From positions 1 to 25,816 of the forward strand of contig ASPP01024706.1 in the NCBI GenBank assembly GCA_000512085.1: a stretch of DNA of 25,816 nt, in the 5' to 3' direction. How positions within the stretch are numbered: the stretch's first letter is position 1; every line of letters begins with the position of its first letter. This document shows, piece after piece, positions 1 through 8,648 of this stretch. This DNA is from Reticulomyxa filosa (lineage: Eukaryota > Foraminifera > Reticulomyxidae). The notes below the pieces were generated by a model that saw only the letters and a list, made by a program, of their open reading frames with translations, was not told the DNA's origin and made no database searches. Position numbers and translations under genes: made by a program.

Positions 1-757
1 TGCACATAGTATTCGAACTTGCAAAGATTAAAAGGATGTTTTGAATTCAAAAACTTCCTACTTTAACTGTTTTTTTGTTTTTTCCTGTTCTGTTCCCAAA
101 AATATTGCTAAAAAGGGTCAATTTCATTTTTTTAATTTTTTATATCTTTTATGTGAAGCTTGTTCTAGCAAATTACAAAAAGTTCTTTGTTGAGCATTCG
201 TTAGTGAGCTAATCTAAACAAGTTGTAATGATATGCTTTTTTTCTCACTCAAAATTGATTTGAACCTTTTCATTTTTTATTTCAGGTACGTCATTTCAAA
301 TGCAAATACACACTAGCTCATTCTTTGCCCAAGTTTACAATAATGACATTGTTTCAATTAGAAAATGCTCTCTTGTTTGAGGAAAGGATATATTTTCATC
401 ACTTGGGGAGTATTTGGAGTTATGGTTAGAACAATTACACAAACATTGCTCTTTTTCTGGATTTGCTAAACCCACCGTTTCTGTCTGCTGATTTAGACAA
501 AACTGGAAACGTTAGGTTGAACATTCACACGTGAACTATTGAAGCTAAAAAAGATGAAGCAGCTGACTATTTGTGTGAAAATTAGATATAGTTTCAAATA
601 ACGTGTTATTTTTATTTAATTTATTTTGCGTTTTTCATGTATTAAAAACTTTTAATTTGTTAATTTGATTTCCAACTTGAACGAGAAAGAAATTTTTAAG
701 TAATGAACTCATTTTTATATTACATAGTCTTTTTATTGTGTTTAAACACTACGAATA
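1..757. other. AT-rich non-coding stretch, left edge
   Basis: No open frame with protein-like composition was seen on either strand. The sequence is AT-rich with T-runs. It lies 3' of the minus-strand caspase-like gene and probably includes its 3' UTR. An exon of a gene extending past the left edge cannot be excluded. Confidence 0.5.
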
Positions 758-1717
758 TTAAAAATGGTCAGTTTGTTTTGGAGCAAATGTAAAGTCATAC
801 AAAGCCGAATCTTGACTTTCCACATAAAATTGTGGCACACTTTTTTGTGTATCTCTTCGAATTTGTCGCAATATTTGTTTCAAAGGACAAGAATTTTTTA
901 GCATTGGCAGCATTGTGTTTTTTAAGTAATTGCTCAATAGAGATGAGTGATTCAAAAGATGCAGCTTTGTGAATGACGAAATTGTAAAAACTCCATTGTC
1001 ATTACAGCAGTCCACTGGTTCCGGTTTTGTGAAAGTGTTAGGAAGATTGTTATCACTTTGACACATATCAATAATGAAAAATTTAAGGCAATTTTTGAAC
1101 GAAGGTATTTTGTCCTCTGCAAATGTGGCACGAAATTCGTCAATAGAAATTTGCTCCCCTTCGCTCGTAACTAAGAATTTTCCATTGGTTCCATGTCCAC
1201 AAAATATAATAATCAATGCATCATAAAGGTTGTGGTTCTTGCGTAATTTGTGCTCTCTGATGAACGTGGTAAAGAAATCTTGCACATCTTCTTGTGTCAT
1301 TTGCGCATTTTCATTGCACACAAAATCATATTTTAATTCGTTTTGAAATATTTCCTTATAATTTGCCAGAACTTTTTCTTTGACATTAGGGAGATTGGGA
1401 AATGTGCACTGACTCGAATATTTGCTAATGGCAATCATTGCTACACAAGCATTTCGAATCACTTTCAATATGGGTGATGGCTCATTTGTTTGTGACCTCC
1501 AACTAGTCTTCAATAATGGTTCATTCGATTTAAACGTGCTCTCCACATCTTTGTCACATGCAATCACTCGATCTTTGTCGTCCGTGATTCGCAATTCGCT
1601 TTTCATCTTTTGCATCTGTGCGAATTCCTTCCAATCCAAATGTCCATGAATTTGACGATACAATTCCAAATATGTTAGTGTATCCATTTTTATGTCTTTT
1701 TTCGTCTCGTTTATCAT
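758..1717 (-). CDS. Caspase-like (peptidase C14, p20) domain protein
   Basis: Single open frame of about 319 aa. A C14 caspase/metacaspase fold is indicated by two blocks. One is a hydrophobic strand ending in FCGHGTNG, which carries the catalytic His (about residue 175). The other is FFIIDMCQSD, with the putative catalytic Cys (about residue 219) at the end of the next core strand. A strand-like segment VAMIAISKY precedes them, and the C-terminal third would be the p10-like part. The active-site context DMCQSD departs from the usual QACRG/DxCRG type, losing the Arg-Gly after Cys. No transmembrane segment, death-fold or repeat domain is visible, so it is a short stand-alone caspase-like protein. 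The frame is open further upstream, but the first ATG is at 1717 (MINETKK); a second at 1687 (MDTLTYLE) is an alternative. The gene lies downstream of the Kelch gene on the same strand. Substrate and role cannot be read from the sequence. Confidence 0.82.
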   Translation of the reverse strand: MINETKKDIKMDTLTYLELYRQIHGHLDWKEFAQMQKMKSELRITDDKDRVIACDKDVESTFKSNEPLLKTSWRSQTNEPSPILKVIRNACVAMIAISKYSSQCTFPNLPNVKEKVLANYKEIFQNELKYDFVCNENAQMTQEDVQDFFTTFIREHKLRKNHNLYDALIIIFCGHGTNGKFLVTSEGEQISIDEFRATFAEDKIPSFKNCLKFFIIDMCQSDNNLPNTFTKPEPVDCCNDNGVFTISSFTKLHLLNHSSLLSNYLKNTMLPMLKNSCPLKQILRQIRRDTQKSVPQFYVESQDSALYDFTFAPKQTDHF

Positions 1718-2060
1718 TACCTTTGCCACTTTCTTATTTTTTAAAAAAAGAGTTGTAAGTATCAAGAAAGGGAAAATATTATTGTTGATTAATTATGTAA
1801 ATATTTCTTCACTCAACTGGAACAAAATCACGTTTCTGTTTTACTACTGCATCCTACCGACAAACAAGCAAATATTAAAATCATAAAGATATTATATTAT
1901 CTTGATTTCCAATACACAATTTTGCATAAACACAGATATTTTTTTTAATTTGAAATAAAACAGGACTGACATTTACTTGCAGAATTTCCAACCAATCATC
2001 CATCTTCTCATCAATGTAATATTCATTGTCTGATCCACTTTATGAAAGATGTCGATCTCG

Positions 2061-3245
2061 TTACTGGCACTTGGTGATCTGTTTCCATCGCTTGAAGCGA
2101 AGGCTGGTTAAAAACAGGCTCGGAATTGGCTCCATTTTGATACGGGAAATGGTTGTGGTGGTAGTAATGGAATTGCTGTTGTTTACATTGACAGGAGTAG
2201 TTAATTGTGTGGAGTGTTGGTTAATATTTGTATCGACCGGTAAAAAAAAATCAATTTGCGATTGAAAGTGATTGGGCAAAGCCCTCACGCCGGAAAACCC
2301 TCCCAAAACGTGTAGTGTTTTATTGTCTTTGGCCATTACGCACGCGTTCCAACCCAAAGCTTGAGGCAAGGTATGAGTGCACTTGGCCCATGCTTTGTCT
2401 CTGATAGAGTACGTATAAACAGAAGACGTATAAGCTTTACGAGCGTTGGAATAGCCTCCAAAAAAAACAATGAAATGGTCCACACGTATGTAAGCATAGC
2501 AATTAAAAGAGGCAATCTCTTTCGACACTGGAAGCTGTTGCACAACAAATGAAGAGGTATCTTCATCATAGATAATATGTAATCCGACATTGAAAGATAT
2601 CAATAGCATTTCAGTTTTTGACGATGTTTCTCTGCCATTAATATAACTTTGGGCTGGGGACACAAAACAATGAAATTGGAGTCCGTGATCACTTCTTGGG
2701 ATTGGCAACTCGTTTTTGCTGGCAGTGGTTATGTATTCGTAGGTATTCAAATCGATAACGTCCATTTTGTTTGACCAATGTGTAAGAAACAATAAATTTC
2801 CCTTCTTCCCTCCGATTATACCTCGCACTCCTTGCAAATGGTCTTTTTTTCTTCCAATTATCACTGTTTTTCCATTGTGAATTAATGGAATCCATTGATT
2901 TAACACCTCTCCATTCAATTCTCTTTTCGGTTTCCAAACACTCATATATTTCATTACTAACGTGTGCTTCTTTTGGTCCACATTTTGTCCCCCAAATGAT
3001 AAGAGAGTAATTGTGTCATCTTCAATATTCCCTCCAATTTTTATTACGCAATGACCCTCCAATTTTATGTCGATTGGATATGAACAGATCAACTTGTATT
3101 CGTTTTGGAGAACATGATATGAGTAGCAGTTGGGCTTATTGTAACCACCACAGATGAGAATTTCGTTGTCGTATGCCACACATTGCGTTAAAGAAAGAGG
3201 TACAGGCAAAGGAGGCAAAGATTGAAATGGAAAATCATTATCCAT
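2061..3245 (-). CDS. Kelch-repeat beta-propeller protein
   Basis: Open frame of 394 codons starting at ATG 3245 (MDNDFPFQSLPPLP). Kelch blades are recognised by a run of hydrophobic residues then Gly-Gly: EILICGGYN near residue 30, TLLSFGGQN near 90, FIVFFGGYSN near 265 and TLHVLGGFSG near 310. Each is followed by Tyr/Trp-containing strands such as YTYSIRDKAWAKC. Spacing of about 45-60 residues suggests five to six blades, some weak. Kelch propellers are usually protein-interaction platforms; no BTB, BACK or catalytic domain is present. The C-terminal 60 residues are Asn/Thr-rich and not propeller-like. After the TAA at 2061-2063 the same frame reads on, past one more TAA, into an acidic stretch (EYYIDEKMDDWLEILQ), so the true 3' end may be longer. 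The partner is unknown. Confidence 0.85.
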   Translation of the reverse strand: MDNDFPFQSLPPLPVPLSLTQCVAYDNEILICGGYNKPNCYSYHVLQNEYKLICSYPIDIKLEGHCVIKIGGNIEDDTITLLSFGGQNVDQKKHTLVMKYMSVWKPKRELNGEVLNQWIPLIHNGKTVIIGRKKDHLQGVRGIIGGKKGNLLFLTHWSNKMDVIDLNTYEYITTASKNELPIPRSDHGLQFHCFVSPAQSYINGRETSSKTEMLLISFNVGLHIIYDEDTSSFVVQQLPVSKEIASFNCYAYIRVDHFIVFFGGYSNARKAYTSSVYTYSIRDKAWAKCTHTLPQALGWNACVMAKDNKTLHVLGGFSGVRALPNHFQSQIDFFLPVDTNINQHSTQLTTPVNVNNSNSITTTTTISRIKMEPIPSLFLTSLRFKRWKQITKCQ

Positions 3246-4589
3246 TTTTTTTTTACTGTTGTTTCCTGTGGAAAATCTTTTTTCAACTTGCTGGCAGTTT
3301 TTACTTTTGTCAACGCTTTCAAAAAAATGTTAAAACGTATATATGTAAATAAATTATAATAATCCTCATGAAAGTAAATTTTCATTCCCAAGTTACGAAG
3401 AATAAAAAATATGTGTATTGTAACATATCGTTCTTTTCCTTTTGGCAGTAACCTTAAAGTCAAATACATTTATTTCATTACATCTCAATACTACAATCCA
3501 TTCAAAAAAATGACAAAACAAAAGCACTTACAATAAGTATCAATTTCAATAACAAAGCAAAAATATTTCAACTTTTATTCGTCAAAAAAAATACATTCAA
3601 ATAAGTTACGTATAAATAACGTATAAATTGATAATTACTGTTAATTTATATATTTGACAGAACGAAAAATACAATTAAAAAAGTATAACTAATAATACAC
3701 AAGCGCAAAAGAAAACTATGTTCAAAAAAGATCTCTCACACTGATTGAATGCCCGTCTAAATAATGAAAGTTGTTGCTAATTTTGACAATTTCAATAACT
3801 GGTATTCAACTGTTGTGTGTAAGTATATCATTGGTTTGACAAGTAACAATAATTTCTTATCAAAACGTCTGTGTGAAATATATTTTCATGTTTTGTTTAC
3901 CTAGTTAAGACCAAACTTGACAAAAATAACACAGATGCTTTCACAATTGCTGCCAATTCTAAAAGATATTAACATTGACATCTTCATCTCTGATAATACT
4001 TTGCTTTGCAGCTCCATGAGAGATAAAAAAATTTAAAAAATGGAACTACGTTTCCCCTTGTGTTGTTTGTTCAACCAATTTTTTGACTAATTTTGATTTG
4101 AATTTTTATTTATGAATATTTTCCATACGTGGCTCATTGAACAAATCTCACACTACCGTCCTCAAGCAATTATGTTAGAGCAAATTCTTCGTTACATTTA
4201 TACTTCTTTAAATAAAAAAAGTAATATCACTTGGATGTTGACAGATAATATTATCGTAATATTCATAAAATGGTTTGTACATTATTTGCATTACAATAAT
4301 GGATAAGACATTTCTAAAGAATTAATTTGAGAACATTGATAATTGAATAGTGACGTACTTTGATAAACGTATATGATATCTGTGATGTGATCCAAAAACG
4401 AAGACTCTTTTGCGAAAACAAGTATTTAATAGAGCATTTGCATTTTGCCAATGCCCAAATTTATCTTTTTTGGACATGATATTAACTCAAATTTAAAAAC
4501 CAGAAAGAACTAAAATTAAAAATATTGATTTTTCAATGTCAAGTTATTTTTGTTTTCACTGATATATGCTATTTGTATAGTCAAATCAT
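3246..4589. other. Gene-free AT-rich interval
   Basis: About 1.3 kb with no frame I would call coding. It lies between the 5' end of the Kelch gene and the 3' end of the JMJD7-like gene, both minus strand, so it should hold the Kelch promoter and the JMJD7-like 3' flank. A 64-codon plus-strand frame at 4112-4306 has no domain, no low-AT codon pattern and no splice partner, and is treated as chance. Confidence 0.5.
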
Positions 4590-4603
4590 TTATAAATGAT
4601 TTG
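4582..4603. repeat. 22-bp perfect palindrome over the JMJD7-like stop codon
   Basis: The 22 bases are identical to their own reverse complement; each half is 11 bases beginning CAAATCATTTA. It covers the last codons and stop of the minus-strand JmjC gene. It could form a small hairpin at the end of the mRNA or be chance in AT-rich DNA. Confidence 0.6.
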
Positions 4604-6134
4604 CTTGAATACCTTCAAATCTATCTTTCCAATAATTATCACAATATGGCTTTTCAAATGTGCCTGTTTTCATAGGAGGATACATCCAATAAGATAATGC
4701 CAAATGTGAATTTAAACTAGGATTAGAGAGTGATGTAACCTCATGAAACCAGCCAGAAGGAAGATATAACATTTCTCCTTCTTTAATCGTGACAACAATT
4801 TTTTCATGTTTAATTTGATTATATTTTGGAAACTTTTTAATAATTTCAGTTTCACTCTCACGCAAATCGATTTGACTGAATGACATTGGATTATCTTCCG
4901 TTTCAAGATCAAAGGCATTTTTTTCAAGAGAAGAACAGGATCCATTGTTCAATTTTCTTTTTTTGGAAGGTGGTCCATTTTGCATTTCTTTTTCTTTCAC
5001 TTTGTCCAACACTTACATCATACAAAAAGATTGAGATATGTAAAAGTTAATTTAATTCAAAAAAGACAATGTTTGTTATATATGCTGTGTATTGAACTTT
5101 TGTCCATGTAATCATCAATATTAGTTTCTTCATTATCTTCATCAAATGAAGAAAAAGCTTCATCATCATCAAAATCGACATCCTCTTCATCATCGTCAAT
5201 TTCTTCTTCTTCCTTCTTCTTCTTCTTTTTGATCATTGTTGATCCCATCATTTTCTTTCTCTTGTTTCATTTGTTTATGACGATTCCATTTATCAACTAA
5301 CAAAAGATCGGCTCCATCTTCTCGAACTTGGACTCCCCAATCATTTTTATAACAAATGAGTCCATTGTCGTAGACTTGGCTAATTTCACCATTGACATAT
5401 AATTGATGCACGCAATGAGGAGGGAACAATGTGAAAGTTTTCTCACCTCGAATGACCAAATAGATATTGTCATGAAAATCGTGATGCAATTTTGATTGGG
5501 TCCCTGTTTTTTTCGACTCTTCGTGTTTTTTTTCTTCTTTTTTCTTTTCACTTCCTGAATGGCCCATCCACATGTTTATTTGATGTGTTATTAAACTGGG
5601 ACAAATATCACTCAAAATCAGTGGAAAGTCTTCTTTCAATGAAGCTAGTGGATGACTGTACAATTCTAATGGTCCCTTTTCGTCTGTCTATTTTTCCAAG
5701 TGTTTAATGAAATGTTACATCTTTTGTGTGTATGTTTTTTTTTTGTTCTCACTTACTTCAATGTCCTGAACCGTCATGTAATATAAATCTTCACCAGTTT
5801 CCAAGAGGTTTAAAAAGTCGCAAAATGGTAACAACACTTTATTACTTGTTCCAAATTTTTCTTTATCTGAATTTCTTGTTTCCACCTATGTTTTTTATTT
5901 TGCTCTTTTGTCCTATCATTGCCTGTTTTTCAATGCTTGAGTATTAACTTTGACAATTTCATTTTCGCATTTTTGTTTTAGGTATTTGTTTGATTTCCAG
6001 TTTTCAAAAGCTTTTTCTAGAGAGTTGCTGATAAATTTTATATGAGCAGGTTTTCGTGCTGATATAAAGTTCTTGAAGAACTCTTGTGGTGGCAAGGGAG
6101 AAGTCAATTCGGTAACAAAGTTTGGCAGTTCCAT
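4590..6134 (-). CDS. JmjC/cupin-like 2-oxoglutarate hydroxylase, JMJD7 type
   Basis: Exons (minus): 6134-5949, 5885-5757, 5687 to a frame change near 5225, the continuing acidic segment to 5098, then 5011-4590. Introns are 63, 69 and 86 nt, and phases match at these junctions. Exon 1 gives MELPNFVTELTSPLPPQEFF, the JMJD7 N-terminus type. Exon 2 contains FCDFLNLLETGEDLYYMTVQ. Exon 3 holds LHHDFHDNIYLVIRGEKTF, with the Fe(II) ligands His and Asp (HxD, about residues 173/175), then FTLFPPH. The last exon has EGEMLYLPSGWFHEV with the distal His. Human JMJD7 hydroxylates a lysine of the DRG1/DRG2 GTPases; the same role here is inferred. Odd points: a D/E-rich insertion (5225-5098) and an NLS-like PPSKKRKLNN sit between the HxD and distal His, and one base must be skipped inside the GAA-rich run near 5200-5235 to stay in frame. 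This is an indel, a sequencing error or an unseen small intron. Confidence 0.85.
5098..5245 (-). repeat. GAA/GAT-rich low-complexity tract in coding sequence
   Basis: On the minus strand this tract is a run of GAA, AAG and GAT codons giving Lys/Glu then Asp/Glu-rich protein (for example EEEEIDDDEEDVDFDDDEA). It forms an insertion inside the JmjC protein. The frame of the upstream exon ends in TGA at 5196-5198, while a frame shifted by one stays open to 5057, so replication slippage or a base-calling error in this tract is likely. Confidence 0.7.
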
Positions 6135-6578
6135 TCTTCTTTAAGTTTTTTTAAAGTTAAAAAAAAGTTTAGTCAACAAGTAAGTGGCAAATTAGAATTG
6201 ATTGACGATTCTAATCAAAATTTCAATTGAATTTACAAAAATTTGACTTAACAGAAAAAGAAGAACGCTCGTAAATATTTAACGTGTGTAGGATTGTCCT
6301 ACAAAGCAACAAAAAAAAATGAATTTTCACTCTTTGCCAGCCATATTTTTAATTTGTTACAAAAGTTCATTGCCAAAGTTTTTTAAGATAAGTCTTGAAA
6401 TGTAGTTGTGAAGATTTCATTATATTTTGTACTGAAAAAAGAGATCATTTTGACAATATGATTGTATGTAATTTAATTCGTTTTCGATTTGGTGTGGGCA
6501 TTTTTTTGAAAACTTTAAAATAAAGCATTTAGGAAAATCATTGTTTCCTCAAAAAAAAGTAATAAAAAACCAAACAAT
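6135..6578. other. Interval between tandem JMJD7-like and OLA1-like genes
   Basis: 444 bases of AT-rich sequence. It holds the upstream region of the JmjC gene and the 3' flank of the OLA1-like gene (both minus strand). A minus-strand AATAAA overlaps the OLA1-like stop codon region at about 6577-6582. No coding frame was seen. Confidence 0.5.
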
Positions 6579-8107
6579 TTATTTTTTGGATGTGGGTTTG
6601 TTAAATTTGAAATACATTATATCACCGTCCTGAACTTCATAGCTTTTTCCATTTTGAATGTATTTGCCGTTTGCTTTGGCAGCTGATTCACTGCCACATT
6701 TTTTAAAATCTTTGTAGGACATTGTCTCAGCACAAATAAAGCCTTTTTCAAAATCGGTGTGAATGGTACCAGCTGCTTGAGGAGCTTTAGTAGTAGCACG
6801 AACAGTCCAACAGCGAACCTCATCTTCACCGGCAGTAAAAAAATGAATCAAATGCAAAGCTTTGTATCCACTGGTAATGATTTTATCTAACATTGATCTG
6901 GTTTTGTGTTCTTTCAAATAAGCTTCTCGTTTGCTTTCATCCATTTCTAGTAACTTTTTAAAGTCAAAAAAACAATACCAAATAGAAATATAATTTGTGA
7001 AAGACAAAGAGAGAAAGAGCAAATAAAGACAAACCTTTGCTTCAAAAACAGCACTAAAAGGAATAACCGCAGATCCAGGGAAATGTTTGTCAACCCATTC
7101 CTGAATAACTCCAATAAATTTATTGGATCCTTTTTCCCAATCAGACATTGATACATTGACCAAAAATACAACAGGCTTCGCTGTAAATAAATTATATCCA
7201 CGAATGTATTCAATCTCATCACTTGTCCAATCGGCGTAATTGACATCCTTTCCAGCCTCTAACACTTCTTTGATTTTACCTACCACTTCCTTTCCAATTG
7301 TTATTGTTTTCAGTAAACAATCAATTTAACATAAACATCAACACAATAACCTTTTTTAAAATAAAAAATTATTACCAACTCTTTTTTAATTTTGCGATCA
7401 TTACTTCGTTTCGCCATTTTTTCCATGTTTTCAAATTTGCCCGCAATTGTTTGTCGATCTTTTGCTCTTAATTCAAAGGAAATTGTTTCTAAATCACGAA
7501 TTGGGTCCACTGATCCATCAACATGCTCTACCATCTTATCTTTGAATGCTCTTACCACGTGATATATCGCATCCACGCTTTGGATATTTGACAAAAACTC
7601 ATTTCCCAAGCCTTTGCCTTCATGTGCGCCACGCACCAAACCGGCGATATCCCATATCTAAACATGTTTCACAAGAAATATACGTTTTGCATATAAAAAA
7701 TTTCATTTTCTCTCCCCTTTTTTTCCCCTCCCGATTTAATTTTTTTATTATTTTCTTTGGAAAAGTTGAGCGGAAAATCGGATGTAAGAAAATGTCTGGG
7801 ATTTTAGAATAACTTCGAGCACTGCTTGAATACGCGATCGTGGGGCATACACTTCACATAAATGAGTCCAGCGCTTGTCTGGTACAGCGACTATGGCTTG
7901 TGCGGGCTGAATTGTACAGAAAGGGTAATTTTCCGCTGGAACTTGTTTCGTTGAAAAAGTATTGAATAAAGAGGATTTCCCGACGTTTGGCAACCCCACT
8001 ATACCTATTCGACATTTGTTTTTTTCCAGTTTTCCCAAAAACGGTCGTGAGGCTACTTTTGGCTTTTTTTCGTTTTCAGTTTCAGTTGGTTCAGGTTCCT
8101 GCGCCAT
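6579..8107 (-). CDS. OLA1: OLA1/YchF-family P-loop NTPase (Obg-like ATPase)
   Basis: Exons (minus): 8107-7814, 7657-7376, 7289-7035, 6953-6579; introns of 156, 86 and 81 nt, all phase 0; product 401 aa, close to the family's roughly 395. The start is the ATG at 8107 (MAQEPEPTETE). Domains: G1 P-loop GLPNVGKS (residues 38-45); ENYPFCTIQP, typical of YchF switch I; G3 DIAGLVRGAHEGKGLGNEFL at the start of exon 2; a coiled-coil middle; AKPVVFLVNVS (G4 region); then the C-terminal TGS-like domain with FFTAGEDEVRCWTVR, TKAPQAAGTIHTDFEKGF and DGDIMYFKFN. OLA1/YchF proteins are ribosome-associated, ATP-preferring members of the Obg group in the TRAFAC class. The G4 motif, usually NxxE, reads NVSM at about 237-240, so the acidic residue is missing. 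The intron between exons 3 and 4 has no stop and is a multiple of three, so retention would insert 27 hydrophobic residues. It is tandem with the JMJD7-like gene and divergent from the kinase. Confidence 0.95.
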
Positions 8108-8648
8108 CTTTCTCAAATAAAAAAGAAATGCAAGTTAAATGTCTCCCAAATAAAAAGAGTTTTTGACTCTTTTTTATCTTGCACGCGCCCCGGACGAGGA
8201 CTTTCAAACTTGTGAATTTGATTTAATTGTTTTTAGCTAAAAAAAAATAAAGCAGTGACAACAAAAATGTAGTCAACTCTAAAAATTGTTTGTTTTTTCT
8301 TTTTTTCCATTGACTGTGTTATTCAAAAAAAATGTTTTGATTAATATGTATTTAGATGAACAAAAATATACACAAGTATTGGCAGATCATTCACATACGT
8401 TTTAAAACATTATAATTGTATCTATAAATGATAAATATTTTTTTATCTTATGAAATAAAGCTAGGCTAATACATAGTTCAAGCACAAGTAAAAATGATTT
8501 AAAATTGAATTTTTCTCTTTATCTATGCCATCCTTGGATTAAAAACATCTCACAGTAAGTGAATAATAAGCGTAAAACACAATAAAAAGCCACTATCAAA
8601 AATGTGAAATGACCCCTACGGAAAAAACTATATATATTGATATATTTT
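8108..8648. promoter_or_regulatory. Divergent intergenic region, likely bidirectional promoter
   Basis: About 540 bases separate the ATG of the minus-strand OLA1-like gene from the ATG of the plus-strand kinase, so both promoters must lie here. The sequence is AT-rich except for a short GC-rich patch at 8182-8201. An imperfect inverted repeat lies at 8149-8177. No motif is assigned; the role is inferred from gene orientation only. Confidence 0.5.
8149..8177. repeat. Inverted repeat upstream of OLA1-like start
   Basis: The arms AATAAAAAGAGT and ACTCTTTTTTAT pair around a TTTTG loop with one extra T. It lies about 40 bases before the OLA1-like ATG, in the probable 5' UTR or promoter. Confidence 0.5.

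Noticed and set aside
3188-3469. 93-codon minus-strand frame overlapping the Kelch start
   Set aside because: Overlaps the Kelch N-terminus in another frame and has no recognisable motif.
4112-4306. 64-codon plus-strand frame
   Set aside because: No domain, AT-driven composition, isolated in a gene-free interval.
6954-7034. Read-through of OLA1 intron 3 as coding sequence
   Set aside because: The frame stays open, but the 27 extra residues are hydrophobic and absent from the OLA1 family, while GT/AG sites give an exact family match.
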